This document shows positions 30,995 to 43,700 of a DNA stretch of 64,000 bases, piece after piece. The notes under the pieces are model-generated. The model saw nothing but the letters and a program-made list of their open reading frames with translations. It did no database searches and had not been told where the DNA came from. The first letter of the stretch is position 1, and each line of letters starts with the position of its first letter. A program made the position numbers and the translations under genes. This DNA is from Fallopia convolvulus (taxonomy: Eukaryota > Streptophyta > Magnoliopsida > Caryophyllales > Polygonaceae), in NCBI GenBank assembly GCA_964016875.1, contig OZ024722.1:13398576-13462575 (forward strand), written 5' to 3'.

Positions 30995-32830
30995 TGTATT
31001 CTGCCTAGAATATTGTATAGGAGGTCATATATATGTACATGTAAATCGTCATTCATGAATAACAATCTCAATCGTTTACAATCAATCTAATATGGTATAA
31101 GAGCTTAGAAGATCCTCAATTTTTTTCGGTACTCTCTTGTCAACTCACCTTCCTCGTCTAATACCACTTCGACCGCCGCCAACAACGTAATCACTGGTGG
31201 TTCTGATCTCTCCGGCTCCACCAGAGGTCGTGGATGTGGCTCATCTGACCGAGGACGTGGCCGAGAGTCCTCCGATCAATCATAGTCCAACAACTACCGT
31301 CATGTTCATGTGTATCAGATTTGTGATCGGATTGAACACCCTGCCAGGTTCCCGCCCAATTGTCATCCACAAAAGCAAGCCAATCACGCCCCCCCTTCGT
31401 CCCTTATTGATCCGGTTTGGTTTGTTGACTCAGGTGCCAATACTCATTTCACCAATAATATGAGGAATTTGTCTCTGTAATCTGCATATGACAATATCGA
31501 CCATCTTGCCCTGGGTGACGGTAAACCTGTTGAAATTACACATACTGGATCCACATTTATTGCGTCTTCTAAGTTACAATTAAAATATGTTCTAGTTGTG
31601 CCATCTATTTCAAAAACTTTGTTAAGTGCCTTTACTCGTACTGAGGATAACAATGTGCTAATCGGACTTCATCCTACTTGTTGTTTTGTGAAAGATCTAC
31701 AGGATCACATCCTCCTGAAGGGCAACATTAAAAATAGATTGTACTTACTGCCACCTTCCGCCTCCTATCCCACATATAAGCATGTTCATGTTGCCTATCT
31801 TTTCTCCCTTGAACACTAGCATCATCATCTCCTTGGCCATCCCAATCCTACTATTCTCAAATAACTTGTTTCGTTATTTAAGTTGCCTATTTCAAATAGG
31901 CCCCTTTCTAATATTTGTGAACCTTGTAAAATGGGTAAAAGTCGTTGTCTTCCTATTACTTATAGTCATAAACCTAGTCCATGTTGCTTTGATATAATTT
32001 ATGTTGATGTTTGGGCTCCATCGTCTATCAATTCAATTTATGGGAATAAGCTTTTTGTTCAATTTGTGGATGACCATTCCAAGTATTGTTAGATTTACTT
32101 TCTCTCCCAAAAATCACAAGTTCTTCCAACATTCATTCAATTACACAAAATGGTTGAAAACCAATATCAAACAGCTCCAAACCGATGGGGGTGGTGAATT
32201 TATTGCTCTCACAAACTACCTCACCCAACATGGTATCCTACATCAAATTTCTTGCACACACTCCTCAAAATGAGGGTGTTGAACGTCGTCATCGTATTGT
32301 TCAGGAGAAAGGTCTTGCCCTCCTAGCCTAAGCTTCTCTCCAATGTAGTTTTGGGAGAATGCCTTCCACACTGCAATCTACTTGTCAAACCGGACCATCA
32401 CTCCTCTTCTTGATTCAAAATCACCTACCAAATTCTCTATAATAAATTTCTTGACTACTCCCGTCTCCGAGTCTTGGGCTGCCTATGTTACCCATATCTT
32501 CGCCCCTACAACACTACTAAGTTGTGTTATCGGTCTCTCCCTTGCGTGTACATCAAGTACTCAACCAAATACAAAGGCTATCTTTGCCTTCATACCTCTA
32601 CTAGACGTACCTACATTTCTTCCCATGTGGTATTTATTGAGTCAATTTTTCCTTATTCAGCTCCACCATTAAAATCACAGCCCCCTCTACCAAAAACAAA
32701 TTCGATCTCCACTCGGCTTTTGGCTTCTCTCCCCACCCCTTCTTTCGTGTCTCAATCGTCTCCTCCTAATTCTATCTCCAAACAATGCAGTCGAGACGTC
32801 ACCCCTTCCTTCCCATGCATCGCCATTGTC
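30995..32830 (+). pseudogene. degenerate Ale-like Copia retrotransposon (partial LTR, PBS, protease, integrase)
   Basis: A PBS-like TGGTATAAGAGCT at 31092-31105 follows a short LTR remnant (about 30995-31080). Then come broken frames with protease (WFVDSGANTHFTNN, about 31420), a GAG-pre-integrase segment (CCFVKDLQDHILLKGN), zinc-finger remnants (GHPNPTIL, CEPCKMGKSR), integrase (YVDVWAPS, FVQFVDDHSKY, QLQTDGGGEFIAL) and a post-integrase segment (LGCLCYPYLRPYN-like). Many stops and frame shifts make this an old copy. RT is missing. A similar but separate fragment lies at 52241-53944 on the other strand. Confidence 0.8.
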
Positions 32831-32839
32831 CCATGCCAC

Positions 32840-33000
32840 TAGACATGGGTCCGGTTCCGGAATCGGAACGAGGGAACCGGACTATTGTCGGTTCCAGTTC
32901 CCACACCCCATGAATGGGGATCCGACGATTCCGATTCCTCAGTTTGAAATTGACGGCTCCATTGGCCGGCCAACGACTAGTTTTAGGCCAGAATGGCAAT
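32840..33000. mobile_element. hAT-like terminal fragment rich in CCGGTTCC
   Basis: It starts TAGACATGGGTCCGG, close to the terminal repeat of the hAT element at 36675-50334 (TAGACCTGGGTTCTGG), and continues with CGGTTCC/GGAACCGG phrases. No right terminal repeat or target duplication was found. Confidence 0.4.
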
Positions 33001-33385
33001 GGCTAATTTCTAACGATGAGTTTTTCTTATATGCATTATTTCCAATGGTTTAGGAGGGAAAATTGTTATAAATAAACCTAGCTTATATACTATGACCTAG
33101 ATAGTGGCATGAAAAACTTGGATTATAACATATGAGATTTGCACATACTTATGGAAACCGAGTTCAAAGTCACAAGAACCAGGCTTGATCGAGGCTTAAT
33201 TAAATACAAGTGGCTTTCCTGGTTCACTAGACTAGAGGTAACTTGTGTGGGTTGGGCTTCACTTCCTCGAGCTTGCTTGCGTATGTCCCAAAAGCAAAGA
33301 ATACGACCCAAGAGTTGAGTCATCCGTTGATGAGCTTGCTTGATTAATTGGAACAAAATGTTTCGATATGTTCCGAGCAACCCTA

Positions 33386-33584
33386 GCTATATAAGCTCAT
33401 CTTCTGACTTGAGGAGCTCATTCTGATCCACGACGCTTCAAATAAAGAGAGAGATAGAGAGAGAAGAGAAGAGAAAAAGCGGAAGGGGGAGAGAGAGATT
33501 GTTTCGGCACCGACGATGGAGCAATTGACGGAGAGAGTTCATGCGATTGAAGACTCGGTGAGATTCGTGGTGGCGACGACTTGA
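33386..33584 (+). promoter_or_regulatory. orphan promoter and first exon of an unidentified gene
   Basis: A well-formed TATA box (CTATATAAG, 33388-33396) is followed about 30 bases on by a GA-rich leader and, at 33516, an ATG in good context opening MEQLTERVHAIEDS. A GT donor-like GTGAGA follows the last of these codons; read through, the frame closes at 33584 after 22 residues. No later exon could be recognised downstream. It may be the truncated 5' end of a gene, a captured fragment, or a short-peptide/non-coding transcript. I do not recognise the protein. Confidence 0.4.
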
Positions 33585-36500
33585 AAGCTTCATCTCCAGT
33601 TTTCCTGAGCCTTGATTGGGGGTGAAAAACCCTATCAGAGACTTCTCTTCTACTACTTCTTCTTATCTGTTGTCTATGGTGATATTTCTCTTTCCTTGTA
33701 TCATGTTTGTGTAGATCTCTATTGTTTCGTCATGTTTTGTAGCCGATCTTGAAACTGCTTCAAAAACTTAGTGGATTCAGACGAGTCTCCCGTACTGAGA
33801 CTTCTCAGAGTAGGGTTTAACCCGAATTGGATCACTAAACGTCTTTGTGTTCACCTTTGCTTTGAGATTCCTGTTTTTCTGGTTCTTTATGTTTTGTTGA
33901 GTGTATATTGCTTGGATTTGGAGTCTGGATATCTCGTTCTTACATTAAGGGTTGGAACTTGGAACCAATAAAAACTGTTCTTTAATTTAAACAAAAGTTA
34001 TGCAAAACACAACAAGACTTGCATACAACTTTCAAACGAATAGCCCCATGCTACTTTAACCATAAGATGGTTTTGCATATCATAGTCTTAAGAAAATAGC
34101 GCGCTTAATTACTGATTGATTACAAAAGTGGAAATGGAAACCTAAGAAAATGTTTTGATAGAGATTTCGTGATTTGCATCAAATCTCACTTTAACAAAAG
34201 AAGTTTAGACCATACGAGAACCAAAGTACAAAAAAGAGGAAAAGTTACAAACAAGTTTTTAATAAGCTGTAGATATTTTGGTCCTCTTTTGCATGACTTA
34301 AGAATAAGATGAATGATTTCTAATTCTGGTAGCTAATTGACCAAACAAAGTGAGTCCTTTTTTCCGACCCCTCTTCAACAAACATAAAATGTAACAAAGG
34401 ATTTGTTTATTTTTTTTGCTCATTGGTAATTAAATATTCAAGAGTTAATTAATTACAATTATATAGTTTCCTTAACCTGGTTAGGAAATCAACCCAAAAA
34501 CAACGGAGGAATTCTTGACGAAGATTGCATTCACTACATTGATTGAATCATACACAAAATCATATACTAGACGAAAAAGAAATAGCTATATGTCGATTTT
34601 CGTACAAAAAAGTGGTTGATATCCCAAAAAATGATGCTAGCATAGATTTGAAGTGCTTGGAAAAGCCAAAAAGCACCCGACTTTAGAGGTACGATCTTGA
34701 ACAATAATATTATTGAGATACACATAGTATATATATTCCGATTCCAACCCAATTTTTGTGGGCATGCATGATAAGCAAATAATAAAATATGTGTAGGTGG
34801 CTTGAAATTGAAGTTGGTCGTGGAGAAATGAGGATTGATGATGATATATTAGGGTTAATTTATAGCAGCGTATCAAACGAGCCTTACAACTATTTTCCAA
34901 GGCGTTGTTTTTTACATTTTTTTCTTCCATTGTGATTTTCTCATGGTGTTCCAGTCTTTGGTGACTGTTTTTTTTTTTTTTTGTCTTATATCAATTTGTG
35001 TAGTTACCGAATTTTTTATCCTCTCGTTCGATGAGGATGATTTAGCTAGAACAGGGCAAGGCTTTGGTTTAGGTCCTCAAAAGACAGCATATGAGCATTG
35101 AAGAAGCTGCAATTTGGAGGGCTAAAGAAGAAAGCACGCCCCCACATACACACTAGATGATGATCTCTTTAGATCGCAAATGGTTGTGTGCACTGCAGAG
35201 AGAAGAAGAAAGCAACAAACAAGGAATATTTTCAAGAGGCGATTCTAGTAGTATTCTACACTAGCTAGCTAGAGCCAATTGGAATTTGCAATCCCAAGGA
35301 GAGTGTAGCTAGTAAAAAACAAAAAGATAAAGGGAAAAAGATGGTCATACGTAATCTCTTCTTTGTGATCATCTTCTGATCTTTGAAAGCTAAAGTAAGA
35401 ATATTAATAATCATTAAAAAAAACATTACAACCCTAATTAAAGAAAAAAGGAATTTGGAGAAATGAAAGAACATATAGGAACTGGGAAGCACGTGGCTTG
35501 GGGCCCTTTTGTCACAGCTAGGAATCACATTCACAGAGTTAATTTACTCACCCAAATACTTTTGGTCCCCTTGTGCAAATTACAAACCCTTCAATCCTAA
35601 CTACCCACTCATTTTTTCTTTTTGTAAAAACTACACATTTCTGTGAAACACCTGTTTTTATTAGGCTCATTCTCCGTCTATCTGGAACAACCTACTGGAA
35701 AAGTTCTCTCCTTGAGAGTAGGAGGGCCCACAAAGGAGCGGAAATAAGCTCCATCTCCCCCATTCCGCTGGTAATTTCGCTTGTGCCAAACAGATGCTAA
35801 TTCAACCTGATTCAACCAAGGTTTTTATGGGTAAAATTAGATTTGAAAATTAATTATTTAAAAGTGACCCGACATGATCTAACCTGACCGACCCATTTTA
35901 TAGTTTTACTTCCAAATATTTCTTATTTGTTTTTATTTGATCTTTGGGTCAAGGCATGGGTTAAATGAGAATTAATTTAAGATTGTTGCTTAGATGTTAT
36001 TTTGATCTATAGCTTTTAATCAGTGCTTTAATTGTTTTTTCTTGAACCCTTTAACACAGATAAAACAAAAAACAAAGTTTAGAAACCAAAAATGAAATAT
36101 ACTCCTAGGAGTTTTGATATCTTTTTTAGTGTGTATAATTTAATAATTGTATAGTAGTAGGAAGGGAATGGAATCCCAACAAAGCTTACAAAAGGGAAGA
36201 GGAGGAATGTGGGAAGGGCTAATCCCCACATCGATGATCCCTTTGTCTCCTTTGGCTTTCTTTCTTTCACCTTCCTTTAAATTGAACTATATCTTCTCTC
36301 ACGCACACACGTACATAAATAATACAGTAAATTAAACATAACACAGGCAGAGCACAACTGACAAAGGCAGAGAGGTGTGTGGGTTTGTAGGGGAGGAGAT
36401 GACAGAAACCTGATGATCTTGATCTAATGATCTGATCCCCCCCTACCCACGTGACACCACCACCTGCCTCCCCCCTACATTAAAGCTTTTTACCATTTTA

Positions 36501-36666
36501 CATCAAAGTTACCTATCTTGACCGCTCTACCCATATCAATCAAATGATACAAGTTGAATGATGTTCTAGTTAATAGGATATAACTTCTCACATTATGAAA
36601 GTTAGTGCGTCAATTAATCCAAAGTTATGTACATATAAGTTTAGTATATAAATTTAAACTAATGCC
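33585..36666. other. 3 kb without recognisable genes
   Basis: The stretch is less AT-rich than the Helitron zones and shows no transposon signature, so it may be true host intergenic or intron DNA belonging to the orphan exon at its left. T-rich runs (33600-33720, 34965-34980) and G-box-like CACGTG sites near 35490 and 36447 occur. No frame shows a family motif. Confidence 0.45.
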
Positions 36667-36674
36667 GTTGGGAT

Positions 36675-36868
36675 TAGACTTGGGTCTGCAATTTTTAAAT
36701 TAAAAAAATTGGGCCTTGATCGCCGCGATCGCGAGTTACACAAACCGTGACCGCCTATCTCCAACCGCGATCGCATGTTCTTCTGTTTTTTCAACAAAGT
36801 CGAAACCGCGATCGCGGTTGGAGAAAGGCGAGCGCGGTTTGATCGCGGCGATCAAATCGGATCAACGC
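36675..36868 (-). repeat. hAT left end with CGCGATCGCG subterminal repeats
   Basis: About 40 bases inside the terminal repeat begins a cluster of CCGCGATCGCG(G), GATCGCCGCGATC and GAGCGCGG repeats (36716-36855). Similar repeats occur on the right side (49558-49610, 49814-49852, 50100-50190). In hAT elements such subterminal repeats are transposase binding sites; that role is inferred here. Confidence 0.65.
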
Positions 36869-37672
36869 TGTAGGATCGTTAGTACTAGGACGAGTCGGCG
36901 ACTCCTACGAAGTCGTCGACTTTGAGTAATAAAGCAGCGGAATAAATGGACAGTAAAATAAACGTTACCAACGGTCAATGACAAGCGATGTATAGTGGAA
37001 ACTCTTCGTAAACCAACTAGTTTACTTAGAGAAAAACCACTCCCTTCCAAGTTTATCACTTGGTCGGATTTGAAGAATCCTTAGACTCGCTCTATTAATT
37101 TCTTGAGTGATTACAAAGCTCTCCCGTGTACAAGAATGAATCCCACACCCTTGAACCACGTTCTACCTTTGCACTCACACTCTCAATCTCACGCTATGCC
37201 TAAGATCTCTTGACTCACCACTCATACGAAACCTACGCACAAGTATTCTCTTTCTTTCTTACACACGATTATGAAATTACGCTCAAGAGTCTTTTCGATT
37301 AGCCTAAACACTAGAGTATTTAAACTAAGGTAAGAGAGATCTCATGTATATTATTTTCCATTCGATTAAGAAAACAATATACAATCAATCTTATGCAAAT
37401 CTTTCCAAATATACAATTTTACGCACACTAAAATATTCTAGGAGAATCAAATTATCTTCATCTTGATTTTAGCACTCTTTTGATGATCTTCTCCTAACAT
37501 AGAACAACGTAGTTGTCTCCAATTAAACGCACATGATCTGTGCGTTCCTTCCGTAAATAGATCGCTTCGCCAGCTGGTTATGTTAGTGACTTTGCCAAGT
37601 CGTCGACTCGACTTGCAAACTCAGGGTCACTGACTTTGGAACCATCAAAACTCAAACTTTCATCTTCTAACA
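36869..37672 (-). repeat. 3' LTR of second Sirevirus-like element
   Basis: 804 bases, equal in length to 46074-46877. It contains three perfect GTCNNNGAC sites plus one site with a single change, including GTCGGCGAC and GTCGTCGAC near its left edge. Confidence 0.93.
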
Positions 37673-37688
37673 AATTCCCCCTTTTTGA
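37673..37688 (-). other. polypurine tract of second Sirevirus-like element
   Basis: The minus strand reads ATCAAAAAGGGGGAATT next to the 3' LTR, almost the same as in the inner element at 6300-6315. Confidence 0.8.
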
Positions 37689-38108
37689 TGGTGACAAACA
37701 ACCTGTTCTGATAAAAACTATCCAGCATACAAAAACAACACAATAGAAAGAGCAAAGCACAAAAACCATAAAAAGTTCCCCCTAAGCTTAGTAACAACAT
37801 GATTTCAGTATTTTGACCCCCCTAATAAATCTATTCCCCCGGTTAATTCCCCCTTTGGCATCATCAAAAAGATGGCTAAAACAAGAAAAGAAATCAGAGG
37901 CAAATATAGAAACTTAAAGCATAATATCAAAACAGTCATAGAAAGTCATCCACCACATCAAAAAAAGTACGATGCAAACACACACAATCCAGAAATACGT
38001 TACAACCATATTGAACTAAAAAGAAAAATCTTTTAAACTGGAGGGATAATCTGGCAAGAGTAGAAGAAAGGGATATAGAAGGCCATGAATGTACGACGGT
38101 CATTGACA

Positions 38109-40032
38109 TCAGGCTCCAAAGTCATTGAGCCTCTCCTCTATTGCATCAAGCTTTGAAAGTGCGTTGCCGACCATATTCTGAAGCTTCTCCATCATTCCCT
38201 TCAGAATCATATTCTGCTCCATGATTTCCTTCAATTCATCGTTCGCTGGAGCAGACTTCATTCCTTCTTCCTGGTTGCCTTTGTCACTGACTTCAGATAT
38301 CTTCGACACCCACTGTCCATCAACCCAATTCCATCCAAACTTCCTGATCATTTCTTTGTTGAGAACTCTGGTATTGAGGACATCAGCACGGCTATCCACA
38401 TACACCTTATGCTCATACATCATCAAAGCAATCAACATTCTGTAGGGAAGAGCATGCTTGGTAGTTTCAAGCACGTGCTTCATGTGAAGCATCATCAGAC
38501 GTGGCATGTTGACCTTCTTCCCTCTTATGATCTTGTTCATGACCAGTAGATCTTGAATGAAAGCAGCATTCCTCTTGAGTTCCCTTGGCAGCAGGTTGCT
38601 TATGAGGTAATTGAACATCACCTTCTTCTCTATTTCCATCTTGTTGACCAGATAGGGGCTAGTGAAATTATCATCACTGTCAGTGACAGTTTTGATGATT
38701 TCATGGTCATCGACCCCTTCAGGCCAACCTCCTTTATAGTACTCAGCAAAACCTTCATGAGGGATCTCCAGAATGTCACTGACTTCCTTGCTAGTGAAGG
38801 AGTACGTCTTCTTATCTATCGTGTACCTCCCTATGGTCATATTCCCTGTATCTTCAATCACCAAATTTTCATAGAACATCTTAACCATCATAGGATTGTA
38901 TTAATGCTCCCCCTGCACTAACTTGTCCCACTTTTGCCTTTTCAGCCAGTCGATGACCTTTGTCAGTTTGAACTCCTTCATGAAACTTTCATCCCACAAC
39001 AGATCCTTAGTGAAATCCCTAGACGACATATCAATGCTCACACTGGTTTTCTTACTCTTTTTGCTAGAACCAACAACAGACTTAGGAGATCTCCCCCTTT
39101 TCTTCCTAGTGACTTTCTCAGAGAAAGAAGAGTTGCCTCCCTCTGAGGCAGCCTCAGGGGTTTCCAACCCCTTGCCCTTCTTGGCTTTAAGAGCCATTGC
39201 CGAGGCTCTAGCACTAACAGATCTAGTCTTAGGGCGAAAAGGAGGAGGCATTTCAATCTCATCATCCTTAAGCAACTCAGAGTCATCTCCAAAAAGATCT
39301 TTTTCTAAATTTCTCTTAACAGAATCACCATATTTAGATTTCTTAGAAACCAAGATGGGATCAGAGGGTGTACCTTCGTCAGAAGTTTCTGTTGATTCCT
39401 TTTAGGAGAAGTCCTTGTCAGCCACCTTATTGACATTCTCCACACCAGTATCTGTGTCGATGACTTTTGAGGAGTCATTGACAGCCTTTTGTTGATCGTG
39501 AGGAGATAGCCGTTGGTTCTCCTCTTCACCAGCCTCTTCTTCTTTTTCATCTGCAAAAGACCCGACGACCTTCTCCGTTTCCTCAAATTCCATTGACTCC
39601 ATAATTGGAGTCTTCACTCTCTCTTCCTCAACAATCTCTTGGTCAGAGGGTTTGGGTAAGGAAGAATCACCGATTTCTGAAAAAACCACTGGTTGCGCCG
39701 TTTGGCACAGTTTTCCAAACTCCGGTGACAAGGTTAGGGTTTCGGTTTCAATTTGGGGGGTAGAGGATTTTGGGGTTTCTCAGCGGCAATGGAAGATGAG
39801 GGAGTTGATTTTGGAGGAGAAGAGTTTGGATTCTGGTTTTGTGGAGGACTGAGGTTCTGAGATGGAAGTTCCATGGCGAATGGGGAACGGTTGAGGAAGA
39901 CGATTCCCCAAACAAAAGGGCTTGAAGAAAATCGTCACCAAAGAGGGCGAGAATCTTCTTCTTCGCTGATTCAGGGCTTTCGGTTTTGGTTTTGGGAGAA
40001 GCAGGGAGGTTTGAGTTGGAAGGAGACGCCAT
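38109..40032 (-). pseudogene. third ORF (ORF3) of second Sirevirus-like element
   Basis: It starts MASPSNSNLPASPK at 40032, shifts frame near 39740, then reads in one frame to 38109 with stops at about 39402 and 38901. The N-terminal part is acidic and Ser-rich with basic blocks (KKSKKTS). The C-terminal part has WLKRQKWDKL, FYENLVIEDTG, YTIDKKTYSFTSKEVSDILEIP, MNKIIRGKKVNMPRLMMLHM, and a coiled-coil tail (MILKGMMEKLQNMV). It parallels the inner element's ORF3 domain by domain (RRFYNHFV then a short strand-like block and a conserved LxVP/LEIP). It resembles the 'putative plant transposon protein' domain. No membrane segment is visible. The leader (40033-40120) is CT-rich on the minus strand. 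Confidence 0.75.
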
Positions 40033-40513
40033 TGGAGAAGAATGAAGGTTCGAGGGTTTGGGTTCGAGAGAGAGAGAAGAATTAAGAAAAGCGTACCTTT
40101 AATTTTGACGGTTGAGGCATAATAAAGGAGTTCACTTCCATCATTAAGGAAGTTGTCAAATCACAAGATCTTCTCTTTCCTCCCTTTTTGAAATACACTT
40201 TCCAATTTCAAAAGATACTGTTAAGCCATGATCTTTTTCTCGCGCTAGAAATCACAGTCACTGACCTTGAACAAGTCGGCGACTCCTATCACAGAACTGC
40301 TATCTTCATATGTCCGTGATTTTTGTACACACATGACTTTCTCTTTTAAGGGCTTACTTGGCGTTGGGGTTGCACAGGGAGTGCCAAAGCAAACCAAGTA
40401 AAAGCTTTATTTTTGAGGATTTGTCGATCATGATGATAAGTCTCCGTTTAACAATGAAATTCAAAAGTGGGCTCATAGAGACTCTCAAACATGATAGGTT
40501 AGGGACAAGCTTT

Positions 40514-40568
40514 AGAATCAACTATCATTTGGGCTTGTAAAGAGGGTTAGGATCATCAAGTTGATTCT
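40514..40568 (-). promoter_or_regulatory. conserved stem-loop in pol-ORF3 spacer (second copy)
   Basis: Arms AGAATCAACT (40514-40523) and AGTTGATTCT (40559-40568) pair perfectly around a 35-base loop containing GGCTTGTAAAGAGGGTTA. Compared with 9471-9527, three arm positions differ, and each has a compensating change on the other side. It lies about 200 bases past the end of pol and about 480 before ORF3. The rest of the 40033-40771 spacer is non-coding. Confidence 0.7.
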
Positions 40569-40771
40569 TTTGGGCTAAAACAAAGTGCTCAAAAAGGCTG
40601 CACACTTACTGAATGCAGTGAAAGTCATCGACAGTCAAATTGCATGGGGTTTCCTAAACATGATGTCTATCAAGTATGTCTAAGAATTACACCATAAAAG
40701 CATGATTTCAAAACATATGTAAAGCAATCAATTCTAGCCAATCATCGAGGGATTTCATGTAGGGAAATTGA

Positions 40772-43700
40772 TCATTGAAGAGAGATCATACCTAATTCCA
40801 TGCGGAGTTGTTCAAAGGGTTCACGATTCAAGGCCTTTGTGAAGATATCTGCTCTTTGATCACTTGTTCTACAAAATTCCATAGTGACCATGCCTTTTTC
40901 TACACAATCTCGAAGAAAGTGATGCCTTATTTCTATATGCTTTGTCTTTGAATGTTGCACCGGATTCTTTGAGATATTAATAGCACTTGTGTTATCATAA
41001 AGTATAGGCACTGACCCACACTTTACACCATAGTCACTGACTTGTTGCTTGATCCATAAGAGTTGTGAACAACACGCTGCGGCTGCAATGTACTCTGCTT
41101 ATGCCGTTGATAGAGCCACATAATTTTGCTTTCTAGATCCCCATGAGACAAGACAAGGCCTAAGAAATTGAGCCATCCCTGAAGTGCTTTTTCTATCAAC
41201 CCGGTTCCCTGCAAAATCAACATCTGTGTATCCGACAAGCTCAAAATCAAATCCTCTTGGATACCATAAACACAGATTGCCAGTCCCCTTAAGATACCGA
41301 ATAATTCTCTTAACAGCTTTCAAGTGGGACTCTCTTGTATCAGCCTGAAATCTAGCACATAGGCAAACTCCAAACACAATATCAGGTCGACTTGCTGTGA
41401 GATAGAGCAGTGATCCAATCATACCTCGATACATAGTGGCATTGACTTCAGGATCCTTGTCATCTTTTCCGAGTGAGGTGGTCGGCGACATGGGAGTATC
41501 AAAAGGTTTAGCATTTTCGAGACCAAACTTCTTAACACATTCTCTGAGATACTTTTGTTGATGAACTCATGTCTCATCCTCACTTTGAACAACTTGAAGT
41601 CCCAAAAAGAACTTGAGCTCACCAACCATACTCATTTCAAATTCACTAGACATGAGGTCAGCGAACTTCTTCACTAGGTTATCATTTGTTGAACCAAAGA
41701 TGATGTCATCGACATAGACTTGAACAACTAGCGTATGGCTTCCTTCTTTCAACAAGAACAGAGTCTTGTCAAGTTCTCCTCGAACATAACCATGTTGAAT
41801 CAAGAACTGAGACAAACGATCATACCAAGCATGCGGGGCTTGCTTCAATCCATAGAGAGCTTTGTCCAGTTTGTAGACATGATCCGGGTGGGCGACATCT
41901 TCAAAACCTGGAGTTTGTTCAACATACACTTCCTCCTTCAGATATCCATTCAAAAATGCAGTCTTGACATCCATTTGTTGTAGCTTGAATCAATGATGCG
42001 CAGAATAGGCAATGAGCAATCGTATAGCCTCAAGACGAGCCACTGGAGCAAACGTCTCATCATAGTCAATGTCCTCCTGCTTATTGTAGCCCTTAACTAC
42101 TAACCTTTCTTTGTTTCTGACCATATTTCCTTCATCATCCAGCTTATTCCTGAACACCCATCGAGTTCCAATCACCGACCTTCCTTTTGGCCTTGGGACC
42201 AAATGCCAAAACTTATTTCTTTCAAATTGATGAAGTTCCTCTTGCATGGCACTGACCCAATCCGAATCTTTCAACGCGTGTTCAACATTTTTAGGCTCCA
42301 ACATTGAAATAAAAGCATTAAAAGCAAAGAAATTGTTCAGAGAAGATCTGGTTTGCACACCCTTTGAGAAATCAGTGAGGATGTTTGTGACATGATGAGC
42401 ACTTTTCTGTTGATAATTCCTGACTTGTATATCTGTCAAGTCACCGACTTGAGTCTGAGGCGTTCTCTCTAGATCTTCTTCTGGGTTCTCCGAACGTGTG
42501 CTCCTCTCAGGTGTTTTCTCATCATCGGACTCACTGTCACTTGAACTTTGATTTTGACTCCTTCCCCCTGTTCTGTCTGAGTCGGTGACACCAGCATTGT
42601 CACTAACTATCGATTCTTTCAGAGTTGTAGAGATTGGAAGTGAGTCATCTTGAACCAGATTGTATCCTTGAACACCATCATCATGATCCTCAATTGTCGA
42701 GCCTCCCATAGTGTTCTCATCAAACACCACATGAACACTTTCTATAATCCTCCTTGTCCTCTTATTGAACACTTTGTAGGCTTTGCTATGAGGGGAATAA
42801 CCTACAAAAGTCCCAACATCACTCCTTGGATCGAATTTTCCCAGACTATCCTTGCCATTGTTGTGAACATAGCATTTGCATCCAAAGGTGCGCAAGTGGG
42901 CGACACTGGGCTTAACTCCTCTAAGCAGTTCATACGGAGTTTTTCCAAGAAGTGGACAAAGCATGGCTCGATTCATCACATAGCAAGATACATTAATGGC
43001 TTCACCCCAGAAATTCCTTGGAAGACCACTTGAGATAAGCATGGTCTGTGACATGTTCTCCAAGGCACGATTCTTTTTCTCAACCACGCCATTTTGTTGA
43101 GGAGTTCTTGGCGTTGAGAAGTTGTGACTTATGCCATTTTTCTTGCAGAAAGACAGAAACTCAGAGTTGTCGAATTCTATTCCATGATCTGATCTGACTG
43201 ATATGAGAGTAACTCCAAGCTTTTTTCTCAACAACCTTTACCCATGCTTCAAATTTTCAAAAACCTGATCTTTAGAAGACAGAAAATTGTCCAAGTATAC
43301 TGTGAAAAGTCATCAACAATGACAAAAATATAGTTATTTCCTCCACGACTTTGGATTCTCATGGGACCACATAAATCTATATGAATCAACTCTAAGGGTT
43401 TAGTGGTGCTTACCTCCTTCTTGTATTTGAAGGAAGACTTTACTTGCTTACCTCTCACACAAGTCTCACAAACTTCATGCTTGTTCGGATCAATCCTGGG
43501 TAGTCCTCTAACCAGCTCTTGCTTATGAAGTTTGTCGAGGAGTTGAAAGCTCGCATGACCAAATCTCTTGTGCCAGAGGTCGGCGACATCTGCAACTGTT
43601 CTAAGACACAGTTTTTCTTCAGGCTCAAAACAGGGATCCACCTTGTGCAGATTGTTTTCACATACCCCTTTCAGAAGAATTTTGTCTGAATTAATCTCTT

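Larger units (their letters stand above)
29500..30995. mobile_element. Pack-MULE-like element carrying gene fragments
   Basis: Inverted terminal regions of more than 100 bases lie at about 29500-29660 and 30845-30992; both contain GAAATGTTCAAATAAACACC followed by TAAACTT, read on opposite strands. Between them the DNA is GC-rich and gene-like: a Rab GTPase N-terminal fragment (30298-30528), a minisatellite, and an unidentified coding-like stretch at 29780-30180. Long terminal inverted repeats around unrelated gene pieces define Pack-MULEs. I could not find a clean 9-base target duplication, and the right end abuts a Copia LTR, so the exact edges are uncertain. Confidence 0.6.

Noticed and set aside
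36178..36290. Imperfect hairpin (ATGTGGG/CCCACAT with AAAGGG/CCCTTT outside) as a microRNA precursor
   Set aside because: The arms have large unequal bulges and contain no known plant microRNA sequence.
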